Program-made: the position numbers and the translations under genes
The notes under the pieces: generated by a model
Databases searched by the model: none
What the model was told of the DNA's origin: nothing
The model's input: the letters and a program-made list of their open reading frames with translations, nothing else
Shown: positions 37,314 through 46,438 of the stretch, one piece after another
Layout: each line of letters begins with the position of its first letter
Position numbering within the stretch: position 1 is the first letter of the stretch
Source: Paenibacillus macerans
Lineage (GTDB): Bacteria; Bacillota; Bacilli; Paenibacillales; Paenibacillaceae
NCBI RefSeq assembly: GCF_023715465.1
Contig: NZ_JAMBOE010000007.1
Location: 242,319-306,318 of the forward strand
DNA: 64,000 bases
Direction of reading: 5' to 3'

Positions 37314-37522
37314 TTAAACCTCTCCTTTAGCTCACGCAATTCCGAGATGATTAGATCGTACTTTTCAGAAAATTTTGAGAGGACGTTGTTTTGCTGCTGG
37401 ATTATGCCGTTTAAGTCCTTTTCGCGTTCCTTGTTGGCCTTCATTACATAAAGAAGAAGCCATACGAATAATAATCCGAATGGCCCTTGCGTAATGAAGT
37501 ATTTTACGATTTCATTTTCCAT
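37310..37522 (-). CDS. BhlA/UviB-type holin-like protein
   Basis: About 70 residues from the ATG at 37522 (GGGGTG upstream). One membrane helix (FITQGPFGLLFVWLLLYVMK) and a coiled-coil tail (NNVLSKFSEKYDLIISELRE). This matches the BhlA/UviB family found beside phage lysis genes. First gene of the lysis module; the antisense RNA promoter at 37516 overlaps its start. Confidence 0.75.
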   Translation of the reverse strand: MENEIVKYFITQGPFGLLFVWLLLYVMKANKEREKDLNGIIQQQNNVLSKFSEKYDLIISELRELKERFK

Positions 37523-37632
37523 AAACACACCCCTGTGATATAATTAAACCGCTTTCTGTCCCTGTGCAGAAAGTCGGGAGGGTTTGCCGTCCGAAGCGTC
37601 CCTCCCGTTACCACTACACAGGGATTTTTTTG
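37516..37632 (+). ncRNA. Putative compact structured RNA antisense to the late operon
   Basis: Promoter TTTCCA-N17-TATAAT (37516-37544). The RNA from about 37551 has a hairpin CTTTCTG/CAGAAAG (37552-37573) whose loop holds CCCTGTG; a strong stem CGGGAGGG/CCCTCCCG (37575-37607); then CACAGGG (37617-37623) that can pair with the first loop or form a long closing stem, followed by seven T. About 80 nt. It lies between fibre and lysis genes, where PBSX-like phages have xkdX. On the other strand there is only a 9-codon ORF (37662-37633) after a strong ribosome site. Confidence 0.55.
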
Positions 37633-37686
37633 TTATCTCTGGTCCTTAAACATCCTGATCATGTATACCTCCCCTTTGTTCCAGCT

Positions 37687-38643
37687 TCACTGTAGCAGCA
37701 TCTTCTCTAACCACAATTTCCCTGATGTCCCTCTAGCGTGTACTCTTAGATAGTACCAACCAGTTAACCCTTGTGTATATATACTGACCTCTTGCCGATA
37801 CCCACTGCCATGATATGGTATATCACTCGATGCGACGATGGTCCCTCCGCTGTAACTTCCATGTTGTACTGGATCAACGACCACCCTGGCAATATCGCTG
37901 CCTCTGTTGATTTGCTGTACCCCAAGGTACCAAAGGTATGGCACGCTAGTAAGGTCTATGGGCGCGAGGGTGTAAAGATAACAATCTTTAGTGTTGGTAC
38001 CAGAGCCTAGTTCCATCTCAATTCTATCGTAACTTGGCGGGTAGTTTGCAAATGCGATTCCGGTAGTTATTTGCAAGCCCCAATCTACAGACGATCCAAA
38101 ACCAAAAACAGACCTTACTACCTTTGCATTTGTGATCTTATTAGCTATCGTTCCCCACGGGTCGCTTGTGGACGCTCCTGCACCTAACTTGGAGTTGGCG
38201 GCGCCCACAATTTGATTTTTTGCGTCAACTCCAGATTGAAAAACCTCGTTAATCGCAGCGACTGTGTTGCCTTTTGCTGATGTAAGAAGACTTGAGAGTG
38301 GGCCAATAGAATTATTCGCCGTGTCAGCCGCGCTTTGCGCGTTGGTGGCGGCGGTATTTGCTGCACTGGCCGTAGATTGTACACCAGATAACGCAGAATA
38401 CAAATCATCTGTAGTGTTAGTAGCGAAGTCTAAAACCTCAGCTAAGGCCCGCGCTGTCGGAACTAGGGACTCCGATCTGCTCATGGTTTCATTTGTAAGC
38501 TGAACGATACCCTTCTGCGTCGTGCTGGCGTCAGGAATATGGATGTTATCAATATCTGTTCTCAGGCCATTAATTTCTTCTCCGATATCGTTCATATCCT
38601 GCGCTTTAACAATATCCGAATTTGCCCAATTTATTTTAGCCAT
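37687..38643 (-). CDS. Tail fibre protein
   Basis: 318 residues. N-terminal part binds the baseplate (INWANSDIVKAQDMNDIGEE), then the tail-fibre repeat ASTTQKGIVQLTNETMSRSE, an Ala/Asn-rich coiled stretch (TASAANTAATNAQSAADTAN), and a beta-rich C-terminal receptor domain from about residue 165. The coil and domain make a trimer likely. It decides host binding. Stop overlaps no gene; the start overlaps the stop of the next gene upstream. Confidence 0.8.
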   Translation of the reverse strand: MAKINWANSDIVKAQDMNDIGEEINGLRTDIDNIHIPDASTTQKGIVQLTNETMSRSESLVPTARALAEVLDFATNTTDDLYSALSGVQSTASAANTAATNAQSAADTANNSIGPLSSLLTSAKGNTVAAINEVFQSGVDAKNQIVGAANSKLGAGASTSDPWGTIANKITNAKVVRSVFGFGSSVDWGLQITTGIAFANYPPSYDRIEMELGSGTNTKDCYLYTLAPIDLTSVPYLWYLGVQQINRGSDIARVVVDPVQHGSYSGGTIVASSDIPYHGSGYRQEVSIYTQGLTGWYYLRVHARGTSGKLWLEKMLLQ

Positions 38644-38927
38644 TAGGAAGCCTCCTTTACGGTGATCGTTTGAAGCATTAAATGGTCCGCTGTGATCGGT
38701 ACATTAACCGCATTTGAAGTCAAAACCGCATTGGAAACGTCTTTGAGTTCGATTAATGTGATCAAAGAAACGTCAGCTATGGGAACAACGTAATTGAGCG
38801 CCAAAACATTGTCAGTCACCGCTTTTACGTCAAAATCAGTAATAACATACGTAGAATTGATGACTACTTTGGCTACCTTCGTGTCTACGTACTCCGCAAC
38901 ATCATGTAAAAACTCTGCTGTGATCAT
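38643..38927 (-). CDS. Phage tail-associated protein, 94 residues
   Basis: MITAEFLHDVAEYVDTKVAK, then VVINSTYVITDFDVKAVTDN and ADVSLITLIELKDVSNAVLT. Beta-rich, lies between XkdU-like and fibre genes, so probably a fibre connector or assembly protein. Overlaps the genes on both sides by 1-4 bases. Family not recognised. Confidence 0.55.
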   Translation of the reverse strand: MITAEFLHDVAEYVDTKVAKVVINSTYVITDFDVKAVTDNVLALNYVVPIADVSLITLIELKDVSNAVLTSNAVNVPITADHLMLQTITVKEAS

Positions 38928-39511
38928 TTAATTTGCACCTCCGGGGCAAGACTCCAAAACGGTTTTTCGCCAAGTTTCCAGCTGCCGTCCAACTTATAGT
39001 TCCAGGTGACTGTACGTGTGGAAATGTGTTCTTCTAGGCCAATATCCGCATTTAGGGATGAACTTTGCTGATAGACTAAATTTGCCGGTTTGACTGTTTC
39101 GATTGTGTGTTGTAACTCTTTGAAAACATTTGCGTTTTCGACATTTGTTGTTATATACAGCACAAAGTTTTGTACATCAACGCTAACAATTGTCATGCCA
39201 GGGCCGACCAATCTATCTAACTGTTCTTGCAACCAACGAATTGTGAAAGGTGGTTTGGTTTGATACCGGTTCAAAATGCGATGTCTACGAAAATCTAACG
39301 TTTCAGTTGTTGGATCGGCCTGTATGCCTAGCATTTGCTCCCGGCGTTTGATGGCCTGAATACTTGATGTCATGACAAACTGATCATCGAACAACTGCTG
39401 TATGGAACCATCCATATTATCCAGTTCGACATCTTCGGTTTCAGCCAACTGTATAAAGTCGGGGATATCTTTGTAGTATTCAGGCCAATAAGGCATAATG
39501 TGATCAGCCAT
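38924..39511 (-). CDS. XkdU/YmfQ-like baseplate protein (DUF2313 type)
   Basis: 195 residues from the ATG at 39511. MADHIMPYWPEYYKDIPDFI, then LEVDLDNMDGSIQQLFDDQF-type sequence, IKRREQMLGIQADPTTETLD and FRRHRILNRYQTKPPFTIRW. This is the wedge-side protein that follows baseplate J in PBSX and Mu-like phages. It overlaps the XkdT stop. Confidence 0.8.
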   Translation of the reverse strand: MADHIMPYWPEYYKDIPDFIQLAETEDVELDNMDGSIQQLFDDQFVMTSSIQAIKRREQMLGIQADPTTETLDFRRHRILNRYQTKPPFTIRWLQEQLDRLVGPGMTIVSVDVQNFVLYITTNVENANVFKELQHTIETVKPANLVYQQSSSLNADIGLEEHISTRTVTWNYKLDGSWKLGEKPFWSLAPEVQIK

Positions 39512-40583
39512 TGATAACCACCGTCCCCAGGTTTGGAGTCTCCTCCGCCCCAAGCGTGATGTTTGCGGGCGATCCGTTTAAGGTGGTATTGGCTACATCA
39601 ATAACGCCTGTAACATTAAGTATTGCCGCCTCAATCAATGCAACGCGCACAATTATTTGATCTTGCGTTGCCCATGATTTCCGTAAGTCTAGCAAATACT
39701 GATCTATAGTATCCTCAATTGGCCCTTGTACCTGTCCTGCCGTAGTTCCGGCCTCTAGCGTAACTGTTGTTGATACGTTAATAGCCTGGGCTGTCACGCC
39801 AGTTATCGTCACCGTGTGTCCTATTGGTGCCGTTCCATAACCCTTACCTCCGTATGGCACCGGATCAACTTTAGTTTGCACATCGTTGATAAGTGCTGCT
39901 GATGGAGGGTTCCAATCCGAGCCGATGATTGTACATTTCACCGTGCCGCCACCGTTCCATGCTGGGAAAACCTTTGTTGCCCCCACGCCGTCGATAGCGT
40001 TTATAAACTGCTTGTAATCCGAAATGTTTCCGCCGAATGCCGGTTCGTTTACAACCTCGTAGTATCGCGCCCTAAGCGCATCGTCTGTTTCCTCGTCTTC
40101 GCCCGGGACGAGTATATCTGTTAACTCCGCGCGTGCTAGGTTGTTAACGTAGTCGATAGGCAACAACGCACCAAATTCCTGGTTTCCTATCGTACCGGCC
40201 TGTTCGCACTCTAATGTCCATTGACCTGTTGTGATTTTGCTGATCGCTACGTAATTAACGTCATTGATAGAAAATCTGCTACCTATGGGAACGTCTATAG
40301 GCACGTCACCAGATGCATAAAACAGCCCTTTACGGCGCGCTTTGGTTGCTGATTCCCGGTTAACCCCGAACTCTGCGCATTTCCTTGTGAGGTCGTCCCC
40401 TGTGGCTGTATCGACGAATGATAAGTTATAGTTAACATCAAGTTCGATGTACATCTGTGCTAACTCCGCAGCGGCCGGGGCTAGGGAGTCCCAAATCACT
40501 GAACCCGCGCGTTTATCGACGTCATTGCTTACCCGATCAAGCATTCTTTGTAAAATTACTTCGTATGTCTGACTCTCATACAC
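39504..40583 (-). CDS. Baseplate J-like protein (XkdT)
   Basis: 359 residues, GTG start at 40583. MYESQTYEVILQRMLDRVSN then DKRAGSVIWDSLAPAAAELA are the typical start of PBSX baseplate J proteins; ARAELTDILVPGEDEETDDA and LRARYYEVVNEPAFGGNISD form the core signature. It makes the baseplate wedge. Overlaps XkdS by eight bases. Confidence 0.9.
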   Translation of the reverse strand: MYESQTYEVILQRMLDRVSNDVDKRAGSVIWDSLAPAAAELAQMYIELDVNYNLSFVDTATGDDLTRKCAEFGVNRESATKARRKGLFYASGDVPIDVPIGSRFSINDVNYVAISKITTGQWTLECEQAGTIGNQEFGALLPIDYVNNLARAELTDILVPGEDEETDDALRARYYEVVNEPAFGGNISDYKQFINAIDGVGATKVFPAWNGGGTVKCTIIGSDWNPPSAALINDVQTKVDPVPYGGKGYGTAPIGHTVTITGVTAQAINVSTTVTLEAGTTAGQVQGPIEDTIDQYLLDLRKSWATQDQIIVRVALIEAAILNVTGVIDVANTTLNGSPANITLGAEETPNLGTVVING

Positions 40584-40971
40584 TCGCCGTCACCTCACTT
40601 CGAAAATCCCCATAAGTAGATATAACCGTAAAGGTACAAAGTGCTTCGTCCCCACTTATGACAATTTGCATGTTTTCAACCGCTGATATGCGATCATCCT
40701 GTAATAGCGATTCTGTTATCCGGCGTGCTATTTCTGACCGTACATATCCTTCACTTCGGCCTTGCAATCCACTTATCTCGCTGCCGTAAGTGGCATCATA
40801 AATCAAGTGTACGAACCGGTCGGTTTGAAGCATCTTGTACACCGCTTGTTTAACGGCTTCTAGGCCGTCCACATAGCCCGTGGTTCGCTTGTTTGCGAAG
40901 TCTACACCATAAGTCCGGCTTGTCTCTTGCGCCTCTTCTGCGTCAAGTATAGCGCCTCCGATTGGTATCAT
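40576..40971 (-). CDS. XkdS-like baseplate protein (DUF2634, gp25-like)
   Basis: 131 residues. TSRTYGVDFANKRTTGYVDG, then LEAVKQAVYKMLQTDRFVHL and IYDATYGSEISGLQGRSEGY. The fold is the gp25/lysozyme-like wedge protein. In order before XkdT and after XkdR. Confidence 0.85.
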   Translation of the reverse strand: MIPIGGAILDAEEAQETSRTYGVDFANKRTTGYVDGLEAVKQAVYKMLQTDRFVHLIYDATYGSEISGLQGRSEGYVRSEIARRITESLLQDDRISAVENMQIVISGDEALCTFTVISTYGDFRSEVTASV

Positions 40972-41432
40972 TTGATCACCTTATCCCATACGACATATTG
41001 TTGCCCGCCCTGCACCCGGAGCAATAACACGGCATCACCAACTTTCAGCCCTTCACGAATCACGATTTTATCCGGCAGTGCGTCCCCTGTATCGCCGCCG
41101 CCGTATGTGTGGCTATGCCGTAAATTAATCGGGTCTTCCAGTGCATCACTGGTAGCGACATCCTCAATCTTGTGATTATGCTTTAAATCGAGCGGGGTTT
41201 GTAATGCACTGCTGGTTACCCCTCCATCAAATGTGTGGCGGTGTCTTAGATCGATTTCATATCGTGTTAAGCCTTCGGTCACAATTAAAAAATCCTCATC
41301 GAGTGTAAAACGTTGATCTACGTTTACCTCAAGAGGATTTGTTTTTGTAACCGTTCCGAAAAGTACGTTCACCGGATTGGTTGCACTATTCGCAACCTGC
41401 GCCAATTCTCTAAGTGTATTTTCCAGCGCCAT
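40968..41432 (-). CDS. XkdR-like baseplate protein (DUF2577) with three HxH repeats
   Basis: 154 residues. TLRELAQVANSATNPVNVLF and GTVTKTNPLEVNVDQRFTLD are the DUF2577 start. Residues 62-120 hold three tandem units of about 20 residues, each with HxH: DLRHRHTFDG, DLKHNHKIED, NLRHSHTYGG. HxH triplets bind iron in spike tips of contractile tails, so this may be a spike-related protein. The end is VLLLRVQGGQQYVVWDKV. Confidence 0.8.
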   Translation of the reverse strand: MALENTLRELAQVANSATNPVNVLFGTVTKTNPLEVNVDQRFTLDEDFLIVTEGLTRYEIDLRHRHTFDGGVTSSALQTPLDLKHNHKIEDVATSDALEDPINLRHSHTYGGGDTGDALPDKIVIREGLKVGDAVLLLRVQGGQQYVVWDKVIK

Positions 41433-42385
41433 TAAACCACCCTCACCTCAAGTGAAATAGTATAATCATCCCCACTGAATTTGTGTGTACACTCGTCGAT
41501 TAAAAACAACTGATCAATTGCTAATTCTTCAATATATACACGCATATAACTGCCAACCCTAACCTTTGGATTGCCTAGCGCCTCAATTTTAAGGCTTTTA
41601 GTTTCTTTGTTTTTAGATTTTGCCAATTGATCTAGTAGGGCGCTGATTTGAGCCGCATTTTTGTTTTCGTCCACTTTCTCGTAATATTGCAGCCGCCCCC
41701 ACTTGGCGACACTTGCGCTATCCTGCGCGATATAAATGTCGCGTTTTCCTGTTTTCTCATTGTTCCTTACTAACTTGATTCGGTTGTATGTGTCACTGTC
41801 AATGCTCTGTTCATACGAAAAGCCGGTCATGAGGCTTTCGTCGCCGATCATTAAGTCTAAAACGCGATCTTTGACGTTTTGGAGGGCTAATCGTCCAAAA
41901 TCATCGTAAAAAACGTAAATACTGCCTGTGTTAATTTCGGTGAGCGCAAGAGCCTTATCGATAATGTCAAGTAGCTTGGTGCCGTCCTCCGACATTGTTG
42001 GAATGGCGTATTTAGTATCAACGATATGGCCCCATTTAAGGCCAAAATCATCGGCAATCTGTTTTATGATCGCCGCTGCCGTTTTGTTTTTAAATACGTA
42101 CGTGTCGTTGGCCGTCAGATAACGGATTTGGTCATAGCATTTAACGCTTAAAGTTTCCTCTTGGCTTCGGCTTAAAGCAAACACATACCCATAAAACAAA
42201 GGGATGTCATCCCATTTAACCGAGATGATATCCCCATTACTAATCATATAATTTGGGTCTTGTATCATTGTAAAATCCAAACTCCCAGGCTTTCCGATCA
42301 GTGACGTTTTCCAAGTGGTGTCCGTTACAAGTTCGGAAATGTCATAGACTCCACCCTTTTTGTTGTCCGTGAATATTTGTAGCAT
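41432..42385 (-). CDS. XkdQ-like hub protein
   Basis: 317 residues. MLQIFTDNKKGGVYDISELV then WKTSLIGKPGSLDFTMIQDP and FYGYVFALSRSQEETLSVKC. Hub protein of the T4 gp27 / P2 gpD kind, which closes the tube tip and carries the spike. Stop overlaps the XkdR start. Confidence 0.85.
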   Translation of the reverse strand: MLQIFTDNKKGGVYDISELVTDTTWKTSLIGKPGSLDFTMIQDPNYMISNGDIISVKWDDIPLFYGYVFALSRSQEETLSVKCYDQIRYLTANDTYVFKNKTAAAIIKQIADDFGLKWGHIVDTKYAIPTMSEDGTKLLDIIDKALALTEINTGSIYVFYDDFGRLALQNVKDRVLDLMIGDESLMTGFSYEQSIDSDTYNRIKLVRNNEKTGKRDIYIAQDSASVAKWGRLQYYEKVDENKNAAQISALLDQLAKSKNKETKSLKIEALGNPKVRVGSYMRVYIEELAIDQLFLIDECTHKFSGDDYTISLEVRVV

Positions 42386-42395
42386 TTTGCACCCC

Positions 42396-43085
42396 CTATG
42401 GCAGTTTAATTACTTTACCGACCGGTAGACGCTTTAGTTCGCTGTCTTTGATGCCGTTCAGTGTTTGGATTTGCTTGTACTTGCTGCCATCACCCAAAAA
42501 CTTTTTCGCAACCTTCCAAAGATTATCTCCAGCGACAAGCGTATATGTTTTGGGTTTTACTCGCGTGTCGGGCCGTGCCGGAGTCTTGGGATTTGCGAGC
42601 AGCTTAGGCATTGATTTTGAACCCTTTCCCACTTTGACCATTTTCGCTGCGTAGGAACGGTATTCCTTAAAGGATATTTGGTATGAAATATCTCCAGGCG
42701 ATCCCCCGACTTCAGACCAAGAGAAACTTTCAATACTAACTAACATGCCGCTGATGTTCTTGGTTGAGCCGGTTAAAACCAATCTCACCGGCTGCTTTTC
42801 GGCTCTCCACTTTGCGATTAAATCGATGTAGTAGGCAGGAGGGAACAATTTAACTTGCGCCTCACTTTGCTCCATTGAACATCCCGGGAACCAAGAGGCA
42901 GGAAACATACTTTCAAATGAGATATCTGTAAGCTTTTGGTTTTTGATGATATTGATTTCCCCAAGCGCCGATATTTCATATGTTTTGTTGTTTCCTGCTA
43001 AAGATACTTCGATCTCGCCAGGGAGAACCGGAAATTCAAATGCCTCGGTATCTCCATTAAACGAAAGCGTCATTGAGTAGGACAC
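42396..43085 (-). CDS. XkdP-like protein with LysM domain
   Basis: 229 residues, GTG start at 43085 (AGGAGG 10 bases upstream). The N-terminal part (MTLSFNGDTEAFEFPVLPGE, IEVSLAGNNKTYEISALGEI) is a tail-tube-end domain, and residues 175-228 are one LysM motif (YTLVAGDNLWKVAKKFLGDG, YKQIQTLNGI). It links tape measure, tube tip and hub in PBSX-type tails. Confidence 0.88.
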   Translation of the reverse strand: MSYSMTLSFNGDTEAFEFPVLPGEIEVSLAGNNKTYEISALGEINIIKNQKLTDISFESMFPASWFPGCSMEQSEAQVKLFPPAYYIDLIAKWRAEKQPVRLVLTGSTKNISGMLVSIESFSWSEVGGSPGDISYQISFKEYRSYAAKMVKVGKGSKSMPKLLANPKTPARPDTRVKPKTYTLVAGDNLWKVAKKFLGDGSKYKQIQTLNGIKDSELKRLPVGKVIKLP

Positions 43086-43136
43086 TCATCCAAAACCTCC
43101 TTTTTGAAAGGGGAAGTAGTCCAGGCGGAAAAAATT

Positions 43137-43367
43137 TCAAATAACCGTTTTCGCCGCGCCGCCTTTACGATGAACGGCCTCTGCAAAGTTCTCCCGTAAT
43201 TCTTCTAATAATTTGTCTTCATCAACTTTTATTGTGATTCCAGAACGACCACCCAACAACATATTGATTTCTTTCAAATTATCATTTAGTTCTGCAATCA
43301 ACGCCGTTACTTTATCCAAGTATTCAAACCCACCAGAAAAATCCACCATTAATTTTGCTTGAAGCAT
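43137..43367 (-). CDS. Small tail protein, 76 residues
   Basis: ATG at 43367 after AAAGGGTG. MLQAKLMVDFSGGFEYLDKV, then TALIAELNDNLKEINMLLGG and a helical acidic end. Between tape measure and XkdP; a likely tail assembly helper. Not recognised. Confidence 0.55.
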   Translation of the reverse strand: MLQAKLMVDFSGGFEYLDKVTALIAELNDNLKEINMLLGGRSGITIKVDEDKLLEELRENFAEAVHRKGGAAKTVI

Positions 43368-43386
43368 AGTGAACACCCTTTCTTTT

Positions 43387-45681
43387 TTAGGTATATACAT
43401 TCGCAGCGTGAGCCGTTATGCTTTCTTGAAGAGTCTGGTCTATTTTTGCAACAATGGTGTCGAAATCCTCGCCGTTTCTAATATCGCCCGTGTTGACGAT
43501 GGATGTAGGAGTTAAAGTTACAAAGTTTTGAATAGTCTTAATATTCGCCAGTTCGCGCATCATTTTAAGGTCCTCGCTGGAGATATCAACCTTATCTTTG
43601 ATTTTGCCTACCTCTCCGACTTTTCCAACTTTGTCGATATTAGGAGGGGTAGTTTTGAATTTGTCGAAATCCGGAGTGCCTTTATCCTTACTCTTCTCCT
43701 TGTTTTCCTTCTCCGTTTCCTCTCTCGCCCGTTTTGCCGCGCGTTCATCTAGCATGTCCTGCACTTTCTTTTCTCGCTCGGCTGCCTTCTGTGCTGCTTC
43801 TTCCTTCATGGTTTCTAAATTTGCTTTGCGGGCCTGCTTTTTCGCTTCTGCTTCTGCGGCTGCGGCACCGGATACGCTCAAATGATCAAAAACATCGAGG
43901 CTTACACCTGGGATTTTATTTAATTGTTCAATCACCCAGTTGACATTATCGATAACACCATTAGCCAACGTCTCCATAATCTTTAATGATTCTACCTTTG
44001 CCCAGTCAAAAGCGTTTGCTATTCCATTTCCAATTTCTTGGAAGAATATCGGTATTTGACCAAAGAAGTTCAGCACGCTATTCCAAGCCCTCATAAGTCC
44101 AGCAGCAAATTTGTCATTGGTATTCCAAAGGTTGATGAGATACTTAACTAAGAGCACAATCGCCGCAATAAGAGCGACTATAGCTATAATAATCCAAGTA
44201 ATTGGGTTAGCAAGCATAGCAGTATTCAACCCCCACTGCGCCACCGTTTGTGCAAATGTTGCCCCTGTTGCAAGAGCCGTTCTAGCCGCTAATAACGCTT
44301 GTATCCCGCTTTGAATGGCAAGAACGGTGTTAATTGCCATCGTCGCTACCTTCCAAGCCACAAACGCCCCAACAATCCCTGTGATGATGGGTTCAATCGT
44401 TGACCAATTATTAGAAAAGAAAGAATAGACGTTAACTGCTGCCGTTAATAAACGGTCAACTGCCACCGCTGCCGCCTCGATCCCGTTCTGAATGTTCGCC
44501 ATCATTTGTTCGCCACCGGCACTATTTAACATCTTGTTGATGCGCTCAATAACAGGGCCAAAAGTCTGTAGGGCGTTGTTTTTAATCAAGTTCATGGCAT
44601 CCCCGAAGGTCATGGGCATGGAATTGAATTTTTGATTGATATCGTCCGCCGCATTGAACATGGCACCTTTTATGATATCTGCGGTGATTGTGCCATCGGC
44701 TGACATTTCTTTTAAATCTCCTTTGGATTTGCCCGTAAAATCGGCAATCGCCTTAGCAAGTAAAGGAGCGTTTTCCATAATCGACCGGAACTCATCGCCT
44801 TGCAGTTTACCTGCGGCCATTGCCTGGGATAGTTGGTACATACCAGCTTGCTGTTCCATGGTGCTAGCGCCGCCTACCCGGAACGACTTTTGCATAAGTT
44901 CAGAAAAGGCCACCAATTCATCGTTACCTTTAAAAGCATCTTCGGCGAGAATGCCCATCCGCCCAATTACTCCGGCCATATCGGTATAGCTACCACGGGC
45001 CCGGTTTGCAGCGGCAAATATATCGTCTTGAAGTTCTGCGGTGGTTCGCAACCCATCGTTGACCATATCTAAGCGGGCTAGTGAATTGATATACTCGTCG
45101 CTAATACTCATACCGGACTTGATACCTTGTAACGAAAGATACGTACCAACTATACCGGTCAAATTAGACAACCACCCACTGGAAGCATTGCCAGATTGCC
45201 TTGTGGCTGCATTGATTTGGTTTTGAAGTTGCAAAATCTTTTCTTGCAATTCGGCGATTTTTTCTTGTGCTGCTCTCTGATCTCCGGCAACGCCCCGCAA
45301 CCGACTAGTGGCCGCGATGAACTTCATGACAAGCTTCTGAAGATTGGCAAACATCACATTCAGTGATGCGGGTAATTCTACCCGAATACGCGCTTGAATA
45401 CCATCTAATTGCCTTTGTAGCAATCTTTTGAGCATTTGGGCGCGCTGAACCGCTTGACGAGCGTTAAAAGTGACGTCAAGTTTAACCGATTTTACAACTC
45501 TTTCGATTCCCCTGAGTTGCTGCTCTGCGTTATTGGCATTTATCCGTAAAGTAGCCGGTGTTTCTACCGTGCGACGAAGCCGATCCATCGCCATTGCTGC
45601 CTTTTCCGCTTGGGTAATAACTCTGGCTAGAGGCGACGAGAATTGGTCGGCCATTCTTAGCGCCGTTGATATCGTTGGCAT
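43387..45681 (-). CDS. Tape measure protein
   Basis: 764 residues from the ATG at 45681 (AAAGGAGA upstream). Residues 1-190 are coiled coil with several TLRINANNAEQQLRGIERVV-like amphipathic parts; about 190-380 hold the tape-measure N-terminal domain (YINSLARLDMVNDGLRTTAE, GRMGILAEDAFKGNDELVAF, LSQAMAAGKLQGDEFRSIME); 430-560 membrane-like helices; the end is a charged coil with Lys/Glu runs. It sets tail length and enters the host membrane. A terminator lies between it and the gene upstream. Confidence 0.92.
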   Translation of the reverse strand: MPTISTALRMADQFSSPLARVITQAEKAAMAMDRLRRTVETPATLRINANNAEQQLRGIERVVKSVKLDVTFNARQAVQRAQMLKRLLQRQLDGIQARIRVELPASLNVMFANLQKLVMKFIAATSRLRGVAGDQRAAQEKIAELQEKILQLQNQINAATRQSGNASSGWLSNLTGIVGTYLSLQGIKSGMSISDEYINSLARLDMVNDGLRTTAELQDDIFAAANRARGSYTDMAGVIGRMGILAEDAFKGNDELVAFSELMQKSFRVGGASTMEQQAGMYQLSQAMAAGKLQGDEFRSIMENAPLLAKAIADFTGKSKGDLKEMSADGTITADIIKGAMFNAADDINQKFNSMPMTFGDAMNLIKNNALQTFGPVIERINKMLNSAGGEQMMANIQNGIEAAAVAVDRLLTAAVNVYSFFSNNWSTIEPIITGIVGAFVAWKVATMAINTVLAIQSGIQALLAARTALATGATFAQTVAQWGLNTAMLANPITWIIIAIVALIAAIVLLVKYLINLWNTNDKFAAGLMRAWNSVLNFFGQIPIFFQEIGNGIANAFDWAKVESLKIMETLANGVIDNVNWVIEQLNKIPGVSLDVFDHLSVSGAAAAEAEAKKQARKANLETMKEEAAQKAAEREKKVQDMLDERAAKRAREETEKENKEKSKDKGTPDFDKFKTTPPNIDKVGKVGEVGKIKDKVDISSEDLKMMRELANIKTIQNFVTLTPTSIVNTGDIRNGEDFDTIVAKIDQTLQESITAHAANVYT

Positions 45682-45708
45682 ATGTCGTCTCCTTTCTAGA
45701 AAAGTAAA

Positions 45709-45735
45709 AAGCACCCTCTTTTGAGAGTGCTCCGA
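45709..45735 (-). terminator. Terminator inside the tail operon
   Basis: On the minus strand GAGCACTCTC, AAAA, GAGGGTGCTTTTTACTTTT. It ends the cargo gene at 45741, yet the tape measure gene follows at once. A near twin lies at 53.4 kb. Confidence 0.75.
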
Positions 45736-45740
45736 ATTAT

Positions 45741-46382
45741 TTATAGATCAATCCTCTTTGGCGCAGATGGCAGTTGTGATCTAAGCGAATTTACCAACTT
45801 TCTGGTTCGACGTGGCGCTATGTTGTCTTGGAACATCATTGCCGAAAGTTCGCCAGATGAATTGAAATAGTTAATGATCAAATAATAGTGTAATGTGCGC
45901 TTTACTTTGTTGGTAGCCCGGGAACCGACAACTAAGCCAATCGGCCCAAACAGCAGTCCACCGGCAATTCCTTTCGCGGCGCTACTACTCACGATGTTGG
46001 CTATTTCAACGTCAGTCTTTATTTCAACAGCGGTGATTTGGGAGGGGTTTAGGTTGAAATCAACACCGCCTCCCTTGATTGCTAAGTTATCACCGTGCAA
46101 CTCAATTTGGCATCTAGTTTTCTCGGATATTGGCAACCCTTCCACATGATGAACGATTGCATACTCGACCACACCATTTCCATCATTGTTCATTTCAACA
46201 TTGCGTTTACTTTGGCTCTTAGTTTTCAAAACCAAACCAATCGCCAAAAATATGCAACCAAAAACTATTGGGACCCAAATTGTGTCAGTATCAGAAGTGA
46301 GAGCCATGATTAAAGCTATAATTACTAAAAGCGCTGATACAATGAAGCTAAGGATCGCCAAAATGTTACGTAATAACCGCAT
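45741..46382 (-). CDS. Membrane-anchored PH-like protein: cargo gene inside the tail operon
   Basis: 213 residues from the ATG at 46382 with AGGAGG 7 bases upstream. Two membrane helices at the start (NILAILSFIVSALLVIIALI, TIWVPIVFGCIFLAIGLVLK), then a cytoplasmic domain with bacterial PH-like pattern (CQIELHGDNLAIKGGGVDFN, TAVEIKTDVE, AKGIAGGLLFGPIGLVVGSR, LHYYLIINYFNSSGELSAMM). It is not a structural gene type and is followed by its own terminator. Superinfection exclusion or another lysogen trait is a fair guess. Confidence 0.6.
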   Translation of the reverse strand: MRLLRNILAILSFIVSALLVIIALIMALTSDTDTIWVPIVFGCIFLAIGLVLKTKSQSKRNVEMNNDGNGVVEYAIVHHVEGLPISEKTRCQIELHGDNLAIKGGGVDFNLNPSQITAVEIKTDVEIANIVSSSAAKGIAGGLLFGPIGLVVGSRATNKVKRTLHYYLIINYFNSSGELSAMMFQDNIAPRRTRKLVNSLRSQLPSAPKRIDL

Positions 46383-46438
46383 ATACAACCTCCTCGCATC
46401 TTCTGACCACATATTACCATAAAAATACGAGTATTGGA

